In this document: one piece after another, positions 20,843 to 30,792 of the stretch
How the letters are laid out: each line of letters begins with the position of its first letter
Position numbering within the stretch: the first letter of the stretch is position 1
Source: Eledone cirrhosa
Lineage: Eukaryota > Mollusca > Cephalopoda > Octopoda > Eledonidae
Assembly (NCBI GenBank): GCA_964016885.1
Contig: OZ024743.1
Span: 120,232,787 to 120,296,786, forward strand
Length of the DNA stretch: 64,000 nucleotides
Direction: 5' to 3'
Translations under genes and position numbers: made by a program
The notes under the pieces: model-generated
The model's input: the letters and a program-made list of their open reading frames with translations, nothing else
Told to the model about the DNA's origin: nothing
Database searches by the model: none

Positions 20843-21062
20843 AGGTTGGTGGATTGGCAGAACTGGTAGAACATCAGACAAAATGCCACTGGCATTTATT
20901 CTGGTTCTTTACATTCAAATCCCATCAAAGTCAGTTTTGCTTTTCATTCTTCCAGAATCGATAAAATAAAATACCAGCCAAGTTTTGGAGGGGGAAGGGG
21001 TTGATGTATTTGACTTTTCCTTTCTCCTAAAATTACTGGCCTTGTGCTTAAAGTCGAAATCA
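20843..21062 (+). repeat. Older SINE subfamily, full length
   Basis: Head GGTGGATTGGCAGAACTGGT, GAACATCAGACAAAATGCCA, B-box remnant TTCAAATCCCATC, then a middle with GGGGGAAGGGG and the shared end ACTGGCCTTGTGC. It has extra sequence between body and tail compared with the younger family. Confidence 0.7.
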
Positions 21063-21096
21063 TTATTATAATAAATAATTTTTTTTCATATTAAAG

Positions 21097-21220
21097 CTGT
21101 GATGCTAAGATTCCTGTCAGTGTGCTGCTGTTGTTCTGTGCTGAAGGGGATAATGCCTGGCATGCTAAGCACCTAGCAGCAATTGTCAATCAATGGCTGA
21201 ATTTAGTACCAATGCTGGTA
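21097..21220 (+). CDS. PSMG2: PSMG2 exon 6
   Basis: Encodes CDAKIPVSVLLLFCAEGDN then AWHAKHLAAIVNQWLNLVP, matching the VLLKFVSEGDN...VEYLNEWLQ region of the family. The acceptor ATATTAAAG follows a T-run; the donor GTAAGT lies at 21221, phase 0. The first base completes a Cys codon begun in exon 5. Confidence 0.92.
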
Positions 21221-21239
21221 GTAAGTATATATATTTATT

Positions 21240-21440
21240 TAAATCAGACAGAATTCTCTCACCTCTTTCTGTTGAAATCAGTTGTAACTGGCTGCTCATA
21301 CTGATGTTAAGGTATTGTTCTCAAAATAAATATAAAAGTTTGTAGATTCGATATTATGTGAGATAATTATGTAAGATAAAGCCTTTACTGTGAAAATACA
21401 ATAGTAAATATAGAGTAATGTAAATATTAAAGGGTTCAGA
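21240..21440 (+). repeat. Unclassified interspersed repeat (see 58194-58432)
   Basis: TTCTCTCACCTCTTTCTGTT, GTGAGATAATTATGTAAGAT and AAAGCCTTTAC blocks recur in the same order at 58194-58432. It begins only about 20 bp after the exon 6 donor of PSMG2. Confidence 0.6.
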
Positions 21441-21599
21441 GACACCAATGGAGCCTTTATGTGGTCGCTTAATCTGCTAACGATAGCAACCAATTACCTC
21501 TGGAATTACTTCTTACTGTCTTAAAAATGGAAGGATACATTGGATAAAGTAATCCCAGATGTATAAAAAAAAGGTGGGATGATCTAAGACTGTACATAG

Positions 21600-21860
21600 T
21601 TCTGTACTATTAAGCTATTTATTTTTAAATATTTATACTTGTTTAAGACCCTTCCATTATAATATTTTCTATGTAAGAACCTTTGTAAAGTTATGCAACA
21701 AACACTGACTCAAAAATGAGAAAATTAGTTATTTTAGTAAATCTTTCCAAATTCTTGATTATTTTTAAAATGATTTGAAAATCATAGCTAGTGTCTTTCA
21801 TTAAAAATATGTAATAAAAAGGTTAAGATACACTGTAACCAATACTAGAAAGTAAAATAA
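21600..21860 (+). repeat. Unclassified interspersed repeat (see 40020-40200, 59850-60080)
   Basis: Shares GAGAAAATTAGTTATTTTAG and AATCTTTCCAAATTCTTGAT with 59990-60040, and GTCTTTCATTA with 40150. Confidence 0.5.
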
Positions 21861-22167
21861 CACCAGTATTTTATGTAGTAACAACAATAACTGCAGCAAC
21901 AAAGTGATAGAAAACAAGAATTAACTAGGGAACATCTACATGGTTGTTTGGCCTTTTAAAAATAACAAATCATACCATACCACGAAACACAAACAAACCA
22001 AGAATAATGTATTCCTAGAAACATTCTACTTGAAAAATAAAATGACAGGTTAGTCACTGTCAGAATACTTTTCTTGCTCAATGGCTGCTAAACTGGGGTG
22101 AAATAAAAATTATTATTGTTATATTCCACATAATTTTTTAAGCGTTTCATTTATTTTCTTATTCCAG

Positions 22168-22263
22168 TCTCCAGACTTACCGCTACCAACAGATTTCTGG
22201 AAAATTCCCCCTTCATGGAAACTTATATTTGGAAATACATTTGACCAATCTCTATTCCATTAA
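22168..22263 (+). CDS. PSMG2: PSMG2 exon 7 (stop codon)
   Basis: After acceptor TTATTCCAG the exon encodes SPDLPLPTDFWKIPPSWKLI then FGNTFDQSLFH and TAA at 22261-22263. The WKIP.SW.LLFG C-terminus is diagnostic of PSMG2. A candidate polyadenylation signal AATAAA is at 22309-22314. Confidence 0.93.
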   Translation, partial: SPDLPLPTDFWKIPPSWKLIFGNTFDQSLFH

Positions 22264-22308
22264 GTTGATGATATTCACCTCGAATATTTTGTTTTCAGAA
22301 GACTTTAA

Positions 22309-22314
22309 AATAAA
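22309..22314 (+). promoter_or_regulatory. Candidate polyadenylation signal for PSMG2
   Basis: AATAAA 46 bp after the PSMG2 stop codon. Another AATAAA lies near 22400, so the true site is not settled. Confidence 0.4.
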
Positions 22315-22536
22315 TTATCCTCTTTCTTTACCATTCTATCTACATCGATTTACATGCTATTCATCAATATTTTCATCAAAATTAATTTCTCTTACAAAAC
22401 AAATAAAAACTTATAAAAAGGAAAGAAATGTTTTGTTACAATGGTTAAAAAAATAGCAATCAGATATTTAAAATTGTTCTTTGTGAATTATCTTTTACAC
22501 CATGTTTCAACTGATTTTTAGTTCTTTTTTGTCCAC

Positions 22537-22765
22537 TTATTCCTGAGTGGGTTTTGAAGGCAGAGTCCTCAAACACTCCTTCTAGCAAGTCCTGTCAAAA
22601 GTAGCCCACCAATTGAGCCAGCCAGATCCCCAAGCGAGACAAGCTGAGCTCATGGATGTTATCCAACGATTTTGCTCAGGGTCTACTCCTAGGTCTCCTG
22701 CCAGTTGGTTTTGCCCATAAGATCTGTCCAGCAATCCTTTCCTGAGTCATTCTAACCACATACTT
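22537..22765 (-). pseudogene. LINE C-terminal fragment, sister of 5718-5962
   Basis: The minus strand reads PTGRRPRSRP, stop, AKSLDNIHEL in one frame. Nucleotide similarity to 5718-5962 is obvious across the whole block (CATGGATGTTATCCAA, TTGGTTTTGCCCATAA). Confidence 0.6.
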
Positions 22766-22905
22766 GTAATATCAAAGCTGTGATCTCCCAATTTGGAGAA
22801 GTAATGGCTCTACCTGGAGTCAACCCCATTTCAGCCGCTTGTATGATGACTGTAGGTAAGGGTTGACACAAATACTGAATTGAAGATCTTTAATTGAGAG
22901 ATACA

Positions 22906-23215
22906 TCATCATCATTTCATGTCTGCATTTCCATGCTAGCATGGGTTGGACATGTTATCACAGTCTGAGTCAGTTGTTTTTTAAGTTGTTGCCCTCTTAG
23001 ACAGGTTAGGGAGCATGTGGAGAGATCTGATGTAACCCCTTGCTACATAGGCATGGATGCTGTAGAAACTATGCCAAAAATGGAACATACAAGTGAGATA
23101 TTGTCCCTAACCAACCAAAGAAGGCAATAACTCTAAATATAAACCGACTCAGACCATGAGAACTCATCCAATCCATGCAAGCATGGAAAGTAAATGAAGA
23201 TGATGCATGTTATTA
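22906..23215. repeat. LINE 3' tails in both orientations
   Basis: Left: CATCATCATTTCATGTCTGC then ATTTCCATGCTAGCATGGG, an antisense LINE 3' end. Right: CATCCAATCCATGCAAGCAT then GGAAAGTAAATGAAGATGATG, a sense one. Degenerate. Confidence 0.45.
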
Positions 23216-23697
23216 TGAGAGGTTATTAATGGAGATTGTATTAGAGGAAGAGATCCTACAGGGGTATAAGCTTTTGGGGCTGATATATTTTTTGGTCAGA
23301 GATTATTAAGGATATGAAGAAGAGAAAAATACTGGGATAGTCGCTGAAATACTGAAACTATCTGGCAAAGTATGTCTTAAGCTAGTCACTTTCATAGCCA
23401 ACCAGGTTATATATGATGATATTATACCTGATGACTGGTGTAACAGTATAATCATTACTTAATACAAAGGAAAAGGTTATACTCTATGAAGGAGCAACTA
23501 CAAAGTCATCAAACTAATGGAACAAGTTATGAAAGCAACAGAGTTTTAGTACAACTCATTAGGAATAGAATTAAATTAGATGAGATGAAGTTTGGATTTG
23601 TGCCAGGAAGGAGCACTGTAGACGTTTTCTTTTTAATGAGGCAATTGCAGGGGATATTCCTAGATGAGAACAACCTCTTGTGTTGGGGACATGATTA
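23205..23697 (+). pseudogene. Heavily decayed RTE-like RT fragment
   Basis: Pieces in shifting frames: GIVAEILKLSGK, ANQVIYDDIIPDDWCNSII, then EMKFGFVPGRSTVDVFFLMR and QLQGIFLDENN. These match the RT core of the long copies. Many stops; much older than copies 1-3. A related sense 3' tail continues to about 23960. Confidence 0.7.
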
Positions 23698-24308
23698 AGT
23701 ACACACTGTAAAGTGGTTAGTAATAGGAAGGGCTGTAGAAAACTTTTCAAACAATGAGTCAAGAGAACCCTTCAGTTTTGTTAAAGATCTGACAAACTCC
23801 CTAATGCAGGTGACATGGTAAACTGCATCCATTACATTCTGTACAATGCAGGAAGATAATGTGAGGTGTGGTCTCGTGGTCAGTAGTTCCAAATAAGCAC
23901 TGACTTGGTTTGTGACAATCCATCCAACCCTTGTTAGCAGGGAAAATGAATGTTAAATTATATATATAAACTAAATTTGTTTTCGCTCTAACATGGATAT
24001 GAAAATGCATTTGTGAGTTTTATATTGAATAATGATAATAATATTTGATTCGTTTGCAAGCAAACAGTCTCATGACGCTGTGTTTTTAGACGACTTTCAT
24101 CATCCTTTTGTTCAGCATGGCCTTAGCCGGATGGCTGGAATAGGTAAAAGAGTATATATATACATAATATATAACAAAGAGAGAGAGAGTGAGAGAAATA
24201 TGTAATATCCCTCATGTGATTTTACATATATCTATACCCACTCTGCATTTCCCCATGCATTGAGTACTCCCATGATTAGTGGTCCCTCTGGTCTCAGCAC
24301 TGCAACCC

Positions 24309-24339
<31 letters not shown>

Positions 24340-24579
24340 CACACACACAGACAGACAAATTTCTGTTTATTTGTCACTAGGGCACAAAAGAAAGGGACAT
24401 GTACATGGGTGGGGGGAGTTTACATAAAAATCGAGTAAGAAAAATATAACAAACAAAATAGTAACAAGAAGGTCCTCAATAGGGAGGGATCGTTTTGGGG
24501 TCACACACACCCGAAAAAAAGTGTGTGACCCTTCTTCACGGGAGCACAAAGAGAGGGTGCTCCCTTCTTCCTGTTCCAC

Positions 24580-27500
24580 CTACAGGCTGAGGTAGAGAGA
24601 AGGCCCATTCACACGGGCCATTCTCGCAACTTTCATCCACCTTTCATAAAACTGGCTGGAGTGGAGCACCTCTCTCTCCATCCTGATCCTTCTTCCGAAA
24701 TGGTATCGGAAGAAAAGGACCAGTTGTTGGCCGGAGAGAAAGGTGTCCGACCTCAGCCCTTTCAGACGCGTCCACCATATAACCTCTTTTACCATGGCTA
24801 TTACACAGAGGAAGACCGCCTCTCCTTCATTTTTGAAGGGGGGAGGCGGCTTGATCGTTACAATGGACTCGGTGGTCAACCTAATTGGTCCCACCCGTAA
24901 CAGCAGTTGTTCGACATAGCCCCACAGATCGGCAACGCCCGGGCAGTGCACCAATGCGTGCGCGACGGTTTCCTCGTCGCGCACGCATCTGGGACAGATC
25001 TTTTTCGAGGGCTCCCTACCCGGGCGCCCGTGTCTGTAGAGCTTACCCCGAATGGGCAGAGCCCCTCGGTAGCACTGCCAGGCCAAGGACTTCTGGAAGT
25101 TGTCCATAGGTCCCGGGTCGAAAGTCCTACCAAATAGACTGGCCAGTTCGTCCTCCTCCATGCCTAGGGTTTCTCCGAGGGCGTCGTCGCACCCGCTAAC
25201 CACCAGTTGCCCAGTTTTCTCGGTCTTTGCTTCACCCAGGACTGCAGCTCGGTGAGCGAGACGAGCCTCGGGAAGGCTCGCCTCACAAACGGGGCCCACA
25301 CCGGTTGACCGGTGAGGAATACCTGGAGGTGCCTTAGCCTCAATGCGTGTTTACGCATTTTTAGCCACGGCATCCCCAGCCCTCCTTTCAAAGGGTGTTG
25401 ACAGCAGATGGATCTCCTCACCAGAGGAGACCTCTTCTTCCAAAGGAAATAAAAGAGGGCACGCTCCATTTTGGCGAGGATCTCACCCGGGCAAGGCACG
25501 ACAGTCAAGCGGTAGTAGATGACGGACGCTATGTAAGCGTTCGCCACCTCCGCCCGACCTTTCAGGGATAGTTTGCACTCGGCCCACTTCTGGGTCAGTG
25601 CAAACACCCTATTCGTCACCTCACCCCAGTTTTTCTCCACCTGGAGGTCTGGTCCGAACCAGACCCCAAGCAACTTCACCGGGCCCTCCGTCCACCGTCC
25701 GACGATACCGTCGCACGCCATCGCTTTGCCCCTCCACTCGCCGAGTTGCAAAGCGACTGACTTGTCCCGGTTCAGCTTAGCCCCTGTCAACCTTTCGTAC
25801 TCCTCCAGTAAGGTGCTGATTGCCTCGATTTCCGAGGTGGTCGACACCATTACTGTTACGTCATCGGCGTAGGCCGACACCGCTTTGCGCAATCCCGGTT
25901 CCAAAGGGATGCCCTGCAACAACTCCAACTTCCGCAGTAGTGGCTCGAGAGCCAATACATACAGAAGGGAGGAGAGAGGGCACCCCTGTCGGATGGAGCG
26001 GGTGATTTCGAACGGCTCCGAAAGGTAGCCGTTCACCTTAACTCTAGAGCAGATGCGGCTGCTGTGCATGGCAGTGATCCAGCCCCTGAAAACGGGTCCG
26101 AACCCAGCCGCCGCTAGCACCGCATCCAGGTAACCATGGTCCACCCTATCGAACGCTTTAGACTGATCTAAATTTATCAGGGCCCCACCAAAGCCGGGTT
26201 CGTTCCCAACCCTCTCTATGATGTATCGCATGAGGTGGAGGTTGTCGTGGATGGACCTGGACGGGATAGCGCATGTCTGCGCATCTCCCACCAGGCCCCC
26301 CACGACAAGCGCCAACCTCTTCGCTAACACCTTGGCCAAAATCTTTAACTTTGCATTTAGCAGAGTTATGGGCCTAAAATTACTAATGTCATCCCCCTTG
26401 TTCTCGTCCTTCCTCACTAGTGAGACTACGCCCTTGGTCACAGAACAGGGAATTCTCCCGTTCTGTTGCCAGTTGCAGTAGACCGCCTCGAGGAGATCGG
26501 GGAACAAGTCCGGCATATTAATATATAGTTCGTAGGGCAGACCATCGAGCCCTGGAGATTTGCGTTTGCCGGATAGGCTCAGCACGTCCCCTATATCAGC
26601 AGCTGAGATCGGCCCGTCGCAGGACCTCGCCTCCTTGTCCGAAAGACGCGGCAGGCCGTCGAGGTATGGACCGAAATCCACATCCCCAACTGGCCCCCCG
26701 CCCCTCCCGAACAATCGGGCAAAGTGCCTTTGAAAGGCCTCGCACATTTGCTTTGGTTCAAGGATCAACCGTCCATCCTGGTCTCGCAAAGACCGGATAG
26801 TGGATTTAATCCCACTTTTCGCTTCTGTCACGCGGGCCCAGCTAACAGCTTTGGTCCCCTCATTTCCCAGAGCACATATGTTGCTTCGGACAACGCAGCC
26901 TTCGTGTTTCACGTCGAAGAACTGGTTCAAGACCGTTCTCGACGCTTGCACTCTGGCCACGTTGCCGCTTCTCATTGCCTCTTCAACATTAACTACCAAC
27001 TCCCTTTCCTTCCTATTTCTATCTGAGGCTAACTCCTTACTAACTCCTATTGAAACTACTCTAATCTCTCTTTTTAGAGAGCCCCACCACCTGTTGTTGA
27101 CGATGGCGCCCGTCAACCGCTCCTTAACTAAGGTTCTAATCCGGTCCCTGTAAGCTCTACTTGCCGGTAAGGACAAGTTGAGCTTCCAGTAACCGGGTCC
27201 CTGCCTATGCGTTCTATCAAGGTGGACTACGCAGGTCACTAACTTGTGGTCTGAATAGCCCACCATGAGCATTTCTGGACAACTTAAAAAGTCCTTATCC
27301 TTAATTCTAACTAAGAACCTATCTAGGTACGATTTAGATTGACCACTATTATTTGACCAAGTCCAGGTTGGCACAATCGGAAAATCTAGCCGGTATCTAT
27401 CGGCCAGGTCAAATCGGCCGATTAACCCCTTAAGGCTGTTACACCCCCCCTCTATCGGGACATGCCCCTACATAGTCCCAACGTACATCTAGGATACCAT

Positions 27501-27909
27501 TCCAGTCCCCCACTAAAAGCAAGGAGCGGGACGTCCCTAGAAGAGTCTCCAGACGATGGAAGAAGTCCGACCGCATTGCCTCAAAAGGGGCGTATACGGC
27601 GACAAGCCTAAAAGCTTCGCCTTCACCATTGCCAAGGTCCAGAACCACGAGTCGACCCTCCGGGTCCAAGTGTACCGTCTGTTTTTGCAGCAGAACGACA
27701 ACCCCACCCCCACCTCCGGGCTGACAGAGAGATGCGTGCATCTCAAAGTCATCAAAGGTGGGGGTAAGCTGTCGCATGCTGCTGATCCAGGCCTCGCAAA
27801 TAACCATCACATTTATACATTGTGACCTGAGGTCACTTAGAAGTTTAGCTTGCTTCCAAGGTGAGCCCAGGCCACGCGCATTTAGACAACCTAGTCTTAA
27901 CACAGCCAT
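24580..27909 (-). pseudogene. ORF2 of Tx1-like LINE: endonuclease, RT, C-terminal zinc motif
   Basis: The endonuclease starts MAVLRLGCLNARGLGS (27909) with CEAWIS, VAVYAPFEA and GDWNGILD. A run of seven Gs on this strand (27444-27450) shifts the frame; removing one restores continuity into the SDHK motif. The RT frame (to 25164) has LLNAKLKILAKVLAKRL, IPSRSIHDNLHLMRYI, LINLDQSKAFDRVDHGYLDA, RQGCPLSSLLYVLALEPLL and the catalytic SAYADDVTVMV near residue 505 of that frame. A second frame change near 25170-25200 leads into the C-terminal domain (CPRCVRDEETVAHALVHCPG) ending at 24580. Two frame breaks in an otherwise intact ORF suggest a young copy or sequence errors in homopolymers. Confidence 0.88.
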
Positions 27910-29701
27910 GTTGGTGGCAAAGAAAGAGGCACTTACCTCTCTGCGTCCCGGGGTTCGGGCCGCTCAGTTTCCATGGGGCTGGTGGATGGGTTGATGGGTG
28001 GGGTGGTGGTTTGTGGTGGTGTGGGGTATTAGTGTGTGGAGGGGTTGGGGTGTTTGGAGTTGTGTGGGTGTTTGAGGACGGGAGGGGAAAACCTTTCAGG
28101 AGGACGCGGTTGAGTGGCCTGGTGCAGGGTGGGCCCACGTCCTCAGGGTAAATGTCTTTCAAAGTTTTGAAAATGTCAAGTGGGACTTTCACCATTTTCA
28201 GGTTAGGGAGTCCCATTGCCGTTACAAAATTCGGCCCTTCGGTTTGTATCGAAGGGTTGTTTTCTATTTTTTCAGTTAGGTTTTTATTGTTTTTGTTTAT
28301 GTATGTGTAGAGTTTTTGTGTTGTGTTTGTTTTTGCTTGTTGTTCTTGAGTGAGTTTGCGTTTTGTTGTCTGTGTTGTGTTGTCAGGTGGGGTTATTTTT
28401 GTTTGTGTGGTGTGTGTACGTTTTTTTCTTTTCACTTTTTGGAAGGGAGCCCCCTCGTCTTCCGACGATATGAGCTCCTCCTCCGTATTGGAGGGGAGGG
28501 GTATATCTCCGGGTTGTGTATGAACTGCGTGTGTTTTTGTATTTGTGTTCTGTGGGGTGGGGCTGGGTAGGACCGTGTTTTGGGTTGTTTTCTTGAGCTG
28601 TTGATGTTGTTGTTGTGGTGGTGGTGGTGGTGGTGGTGTTGTTGGTTTTTGTTGTCGTTGTGGTGGTGATGGTAGTGTATTTTGTTGTTTTTGTGATGGT
28701 GGTGCTGGTTGTTTTTGTTGTTGTTGTGGTGTTTGTAGCAGTGGTTTTTTTGTTGTTAGTAGAGGGCAGGCCGTCCTCAGGTGACCTCTGCCAGCGCAGT
28801 GGTAACATGAGGGTCTCCTGCCTTCCACTGTGATATTTATGAAGGTTCGCCCATCCAGTAGGACTCGGTTGGGTATTCCGGAGATTCTCTCAGGTGTCAT
28901 CTGTAAGAGAACCTCCAGACTTTTCCCCCCGAACAGTCCACTGGTGGACTCCCCTGCTGAAATAAGGATGTCCTTTTCTAGGTCCGTAAATCCTGTTAGG
29001 ACGGACCAGATGTTAACTTCTGGCATTGGGCTCCACATTCTTATTCTTTGTGTTCTTCTTCCTTTATATGTGGGGAAGAAGGTGTATTGTGGTGACACTA
29101 TAGGTGCCACCGAATATTTTTGAGCCAGCATTTCGTCCTTCATTCGGACCATAATGCTGGCATACAGCTTTCCTCTTTCAATAAAGAGTATGTCCTTTTT
29201 AATGTCTTTCAGAACCAGCTCAATTTGACTTTCTGTCAATTGAGCTGGCTTTCTTGTTGCGTTGGTTATAGTCATGTAGGTTATGGTATTCCTATATACC
29301 TGTTGACGAACTTCTTCTGGGGAGTTGATCGTAAAAGAACCATCCTCCCCAAAAGATACGTATTTTCTGGCATCTAGCAAATTTTGCTTAGCGTCAGTTA
29401 TATCTATGGGCTTGTATTCAATAGCTTTCCTGACCGTTTGGGCAAAAGAAATTTTGTTGTCTTTGTTGCTTGTTGTTGTAATGTTGTTGGTTTCATTATT
29501 TGTGGTGTTATTTTTTTCTTCAAAATTTAGGTTTTCATTCGAATTAATATTCTTTTTTTTTCCATTGGAGAGGAGGGGCTGTTCAACAGTTTGAATTGTT
29601 GTTCCCTCTTTCCCGCTTATTTTTTTGGTAGGCGTGGCGTTAGCTTCCAATATGGCGATATCGTTTTCGACGATATCGTTTTCAACAATATCGATAAACA
29701 T
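27845..29701 (-). CDS. ORF1 (Gag-like, CCHC) of Tx1-like LINE
   Basis: 618 codons without a break, starting MFIDIVENDIVENDI. After a Lys/Asn/Thr-rich N-terminal region comes a conserved-looking core (VRKAIEYKPIDITDAKQNLL to GRTFINITVEG), then one CCHC zinc knuckle CYHCAGRGHLRTACP at about residue 300. A long Gln/Pro/Thr low-complexity region follows. ORF1 proteins of LINEs bind element RNA. Its 3' end overlaps the ORF2 start by 65 nt in a different frame, an arrangement seen in other two-ORF LINEs. The run of near-identical DIVEND repeats at the start could allow an alternative start further in. Confidence 0.85.
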   Translation of the reverse strand: MFIDIVENDIVENDIAILEANATPTKKISGKEGTTIQTVEQPLLSNGKKKNINSNENLNFEEKNNTTNNETNNITTTSNKDNKISFAQTVRKAIEYKPIDITDAKQNLLDARKYVSFGEDGSFTINSPEEVRQQVYRNTITYMTITNATRKPAQLTESQIELVLKDIKKDILFIERGKLYASIMVRMKDEMLAQKYSVAPIVSPQYTFFPTYKGRRTQRIRMWSPMPEVNIWSVLTGFTDLEKDILISAGESTSGLFGGKSLEVLLQMTPERISGIPNRVLLDGRTFINITVEGRRPSCYHCAGRGHLRTACPLLTTKKPLLQTPQQQQKQPAPPSQKQQNTLPSPPQRQQKPTTPPPPPPPQQQHQQLKKTTQNTVLPSPTPQNTNTKTHAVHTQPGDIPLPSNTEEELISSEDEGAPFQKVKRKKRTHTTQTKITPPDNTTQTTKRKLTQEQQAKTNTTQKLYTYINKNNKNLTEKIENNPSIQTEGPNFVTAMGLPNLKMVKVPLDIFKTLKDIYPEDVGPPCTRPLNRVLLKGFPLPSSNTHTTPNTPTPPHTNTPHHHKPPPHPSTHPPAPWKLSGPNPGTQRGKCLFLCHQHGCVKTRLSKCAWPGLTLEAS

Positions 29702-29876
29702 TTCTGAATTAAATATTTTTCACCCCAAAAGGGGTGAAAATATATTTACCCTGCGTCTACAGTCCCAGACTAGGGGTTAGAGTCAATAATAAAAAACAAT
29801 TCAAATAATGCACTCACAAATATTCCAGGTAAAAATTCCAAATCGAAGAGCCGATATGAAAGACGTCTACTATCCT
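29702..29876 (-). other. 5' UTR of the Tx1-like LINE
   Basis: AT-rich leader with a short palindrome TTTTCACCCCAAAAGGGGTG followed by AAAA near 29718-29742, which could form a hairpin just upstream of the ORF1 start. Confidence 0.5.
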
Positions 29877-30170
29877 CAGACAGACAGACAGAGAGAGAGA
29901 GAGAGAGAGTCAGTGATTCATTGCTACAGAACAAACTTTGACAAAGATGCATATAAAGTATATCTGATCTTTCAGATGTGTTTCATTCATGAAGATTCAA
30001 ATGGGTGTGTCTGGTGAAGCCACACCTAGGGTTCATTGGTGGGAATTATAGATTTTAGCCGTGTCGGTGAGTGATTAGTAGTATGGAGTATAACTTGTTA
30101 GCTCATATGACAAGGACAATAACTAAGTATCTATTGGTAGAAATCATGCTCTCTAAACTATCCTCTGCCT

Positions 30171-30400
30171 CTTGGTCACAGCTGACGGGATGGAGAAAAC
30201 ATTGCCCTGGAGGACGGCGAGGGGAAACACGCTGGAACATCCACTCCATATCGCATCTGCAGCCACACCTTATTGGTCAAAGTATGTCGACCCTGTTGGA
30301 ATCTATGACAGACTTCACATGCAGTCTTTAGTCATCGACAAGGGAGGCTACTCTGTGCCGTTTGTATTTTGGAAGAGTGACCAGCTTGAAATTGTCTAAA
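30171..30400 (+). other. Possible terminal coding exon, family not recognised
   Basis: After a possible acceptor (TCTTGGTCACAG, ending about 30180) a frame runs DGMEKTLPWRTARGNTLEHP then LHIASAATPYWSKYVDPVGI, YDRLHMQSLVIDKGGYSVPF and VFWKSDQLEIV to a stop at 30397-30399. Aromatic-rich, balanced composition and absence of repeat features suggest genuine protein-coding sequence, possibly the last exon of a plus-strand gene or a fragment left by insertion of the neighbouring LINE. I cannot name it. Confidence 0.35.
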
Positions 30401-30528
30401 AGTAATGCTTACCTGTGGTGACAATTGGATAACTCAGATTTTCAATTAAGGGATCTTGTGGACTTTTTATGTCTGGAATTCTTCAGTTATGCAACTAATA
30501 TTAATATGAAGTAGATCTGTTAATAATT

Positions 30529-30718
30529 GTTTCTATTTTTGGCACAAGACCAGCAATTACCCCAGAGTATTACTGGTGCTTTATTTTATCGATGCTGTAA
30601 GGATGAATGACAAAGTTAATCTCAGGCGGGATTTGAACTCAGAACGCAAAGAGCCATAACTCTATGCTGCAAAACATGATGTCTGATGCTCTACTGATAC
30701 TGCCAATCCACCACTCTT
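30529..30718 (-). repeat. tRNA-derived SINE, diverged, with 17-bp duplication
   Basis: Minus-strand copy flanked by TAGATCTGTTAATAATT at 30512-30528 and 30719-30735. The second duplicate runs straight into another SINE 3' end. Confidence 0.82.
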
Positions 30719-30730
30719 TAGATCTGTTAA

Positions 30731-30792
30731 TAATTGTTTCTACTTTTTGGCACAAGGCCAACAATTATCCCAGTGTATTACTGGTACTTTAA
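30731..30792 (-). repeat. SINE 3'-end fragment
   Basis: About 60 bp of the 3' end (AATTGTTTCTACTTTTTGGC through GTATTACTGGTACTTTA), the host of the insertion at 30529-30718. Confidence 0.75.

Larger units (their letters stand above)
24356..29876 (-). mobile_element. Tx1/L1-type two-ORF LINE, nearly complete
   Basis: Minus-strand element of about 5.5 kb: 5' UTR, ORF1 with a zinc knuckle (29701-27845), ORF2 with endonuclease and RT (27909-24580) and a 3' UTR ending AATAAA CAGAAATTT. It is GC-richer than its surroundings. In plus orientation both edges carry AGAC repeats: ACAGACAGAC on the left (24347-24356) and AGACAGACAGACAGAGAG on the right (from 29878). The Tx1-like assignment comes from the ORF1 knuckle, the YADDVTVMV and KAFDRVDH motifs and the C-terminal CPRC...H...C motif. 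Confidence 0.87.

Noticed and set aside
24661..28151. Several plus-strand frames of 60-117 codons
   Set aside because: They are shadows of the GC-rich minus-strand LINE ORF1/ORF2, which carry real domain motifs.
28615..28833. Open frame encoding almost only Val/Phe on the plus strand
   Set aside because: It is the antisense of the Gln/Pro/Thr low-complexity part of LINE ORF1.
28820..28865. Zinc knuckle of a retroviral or LTR-element Gag
   Set aside because: The CCHC frame is followed by a LINE ORF2 with an APE endonuclease, and no LTRs, protease or integrase are seen.
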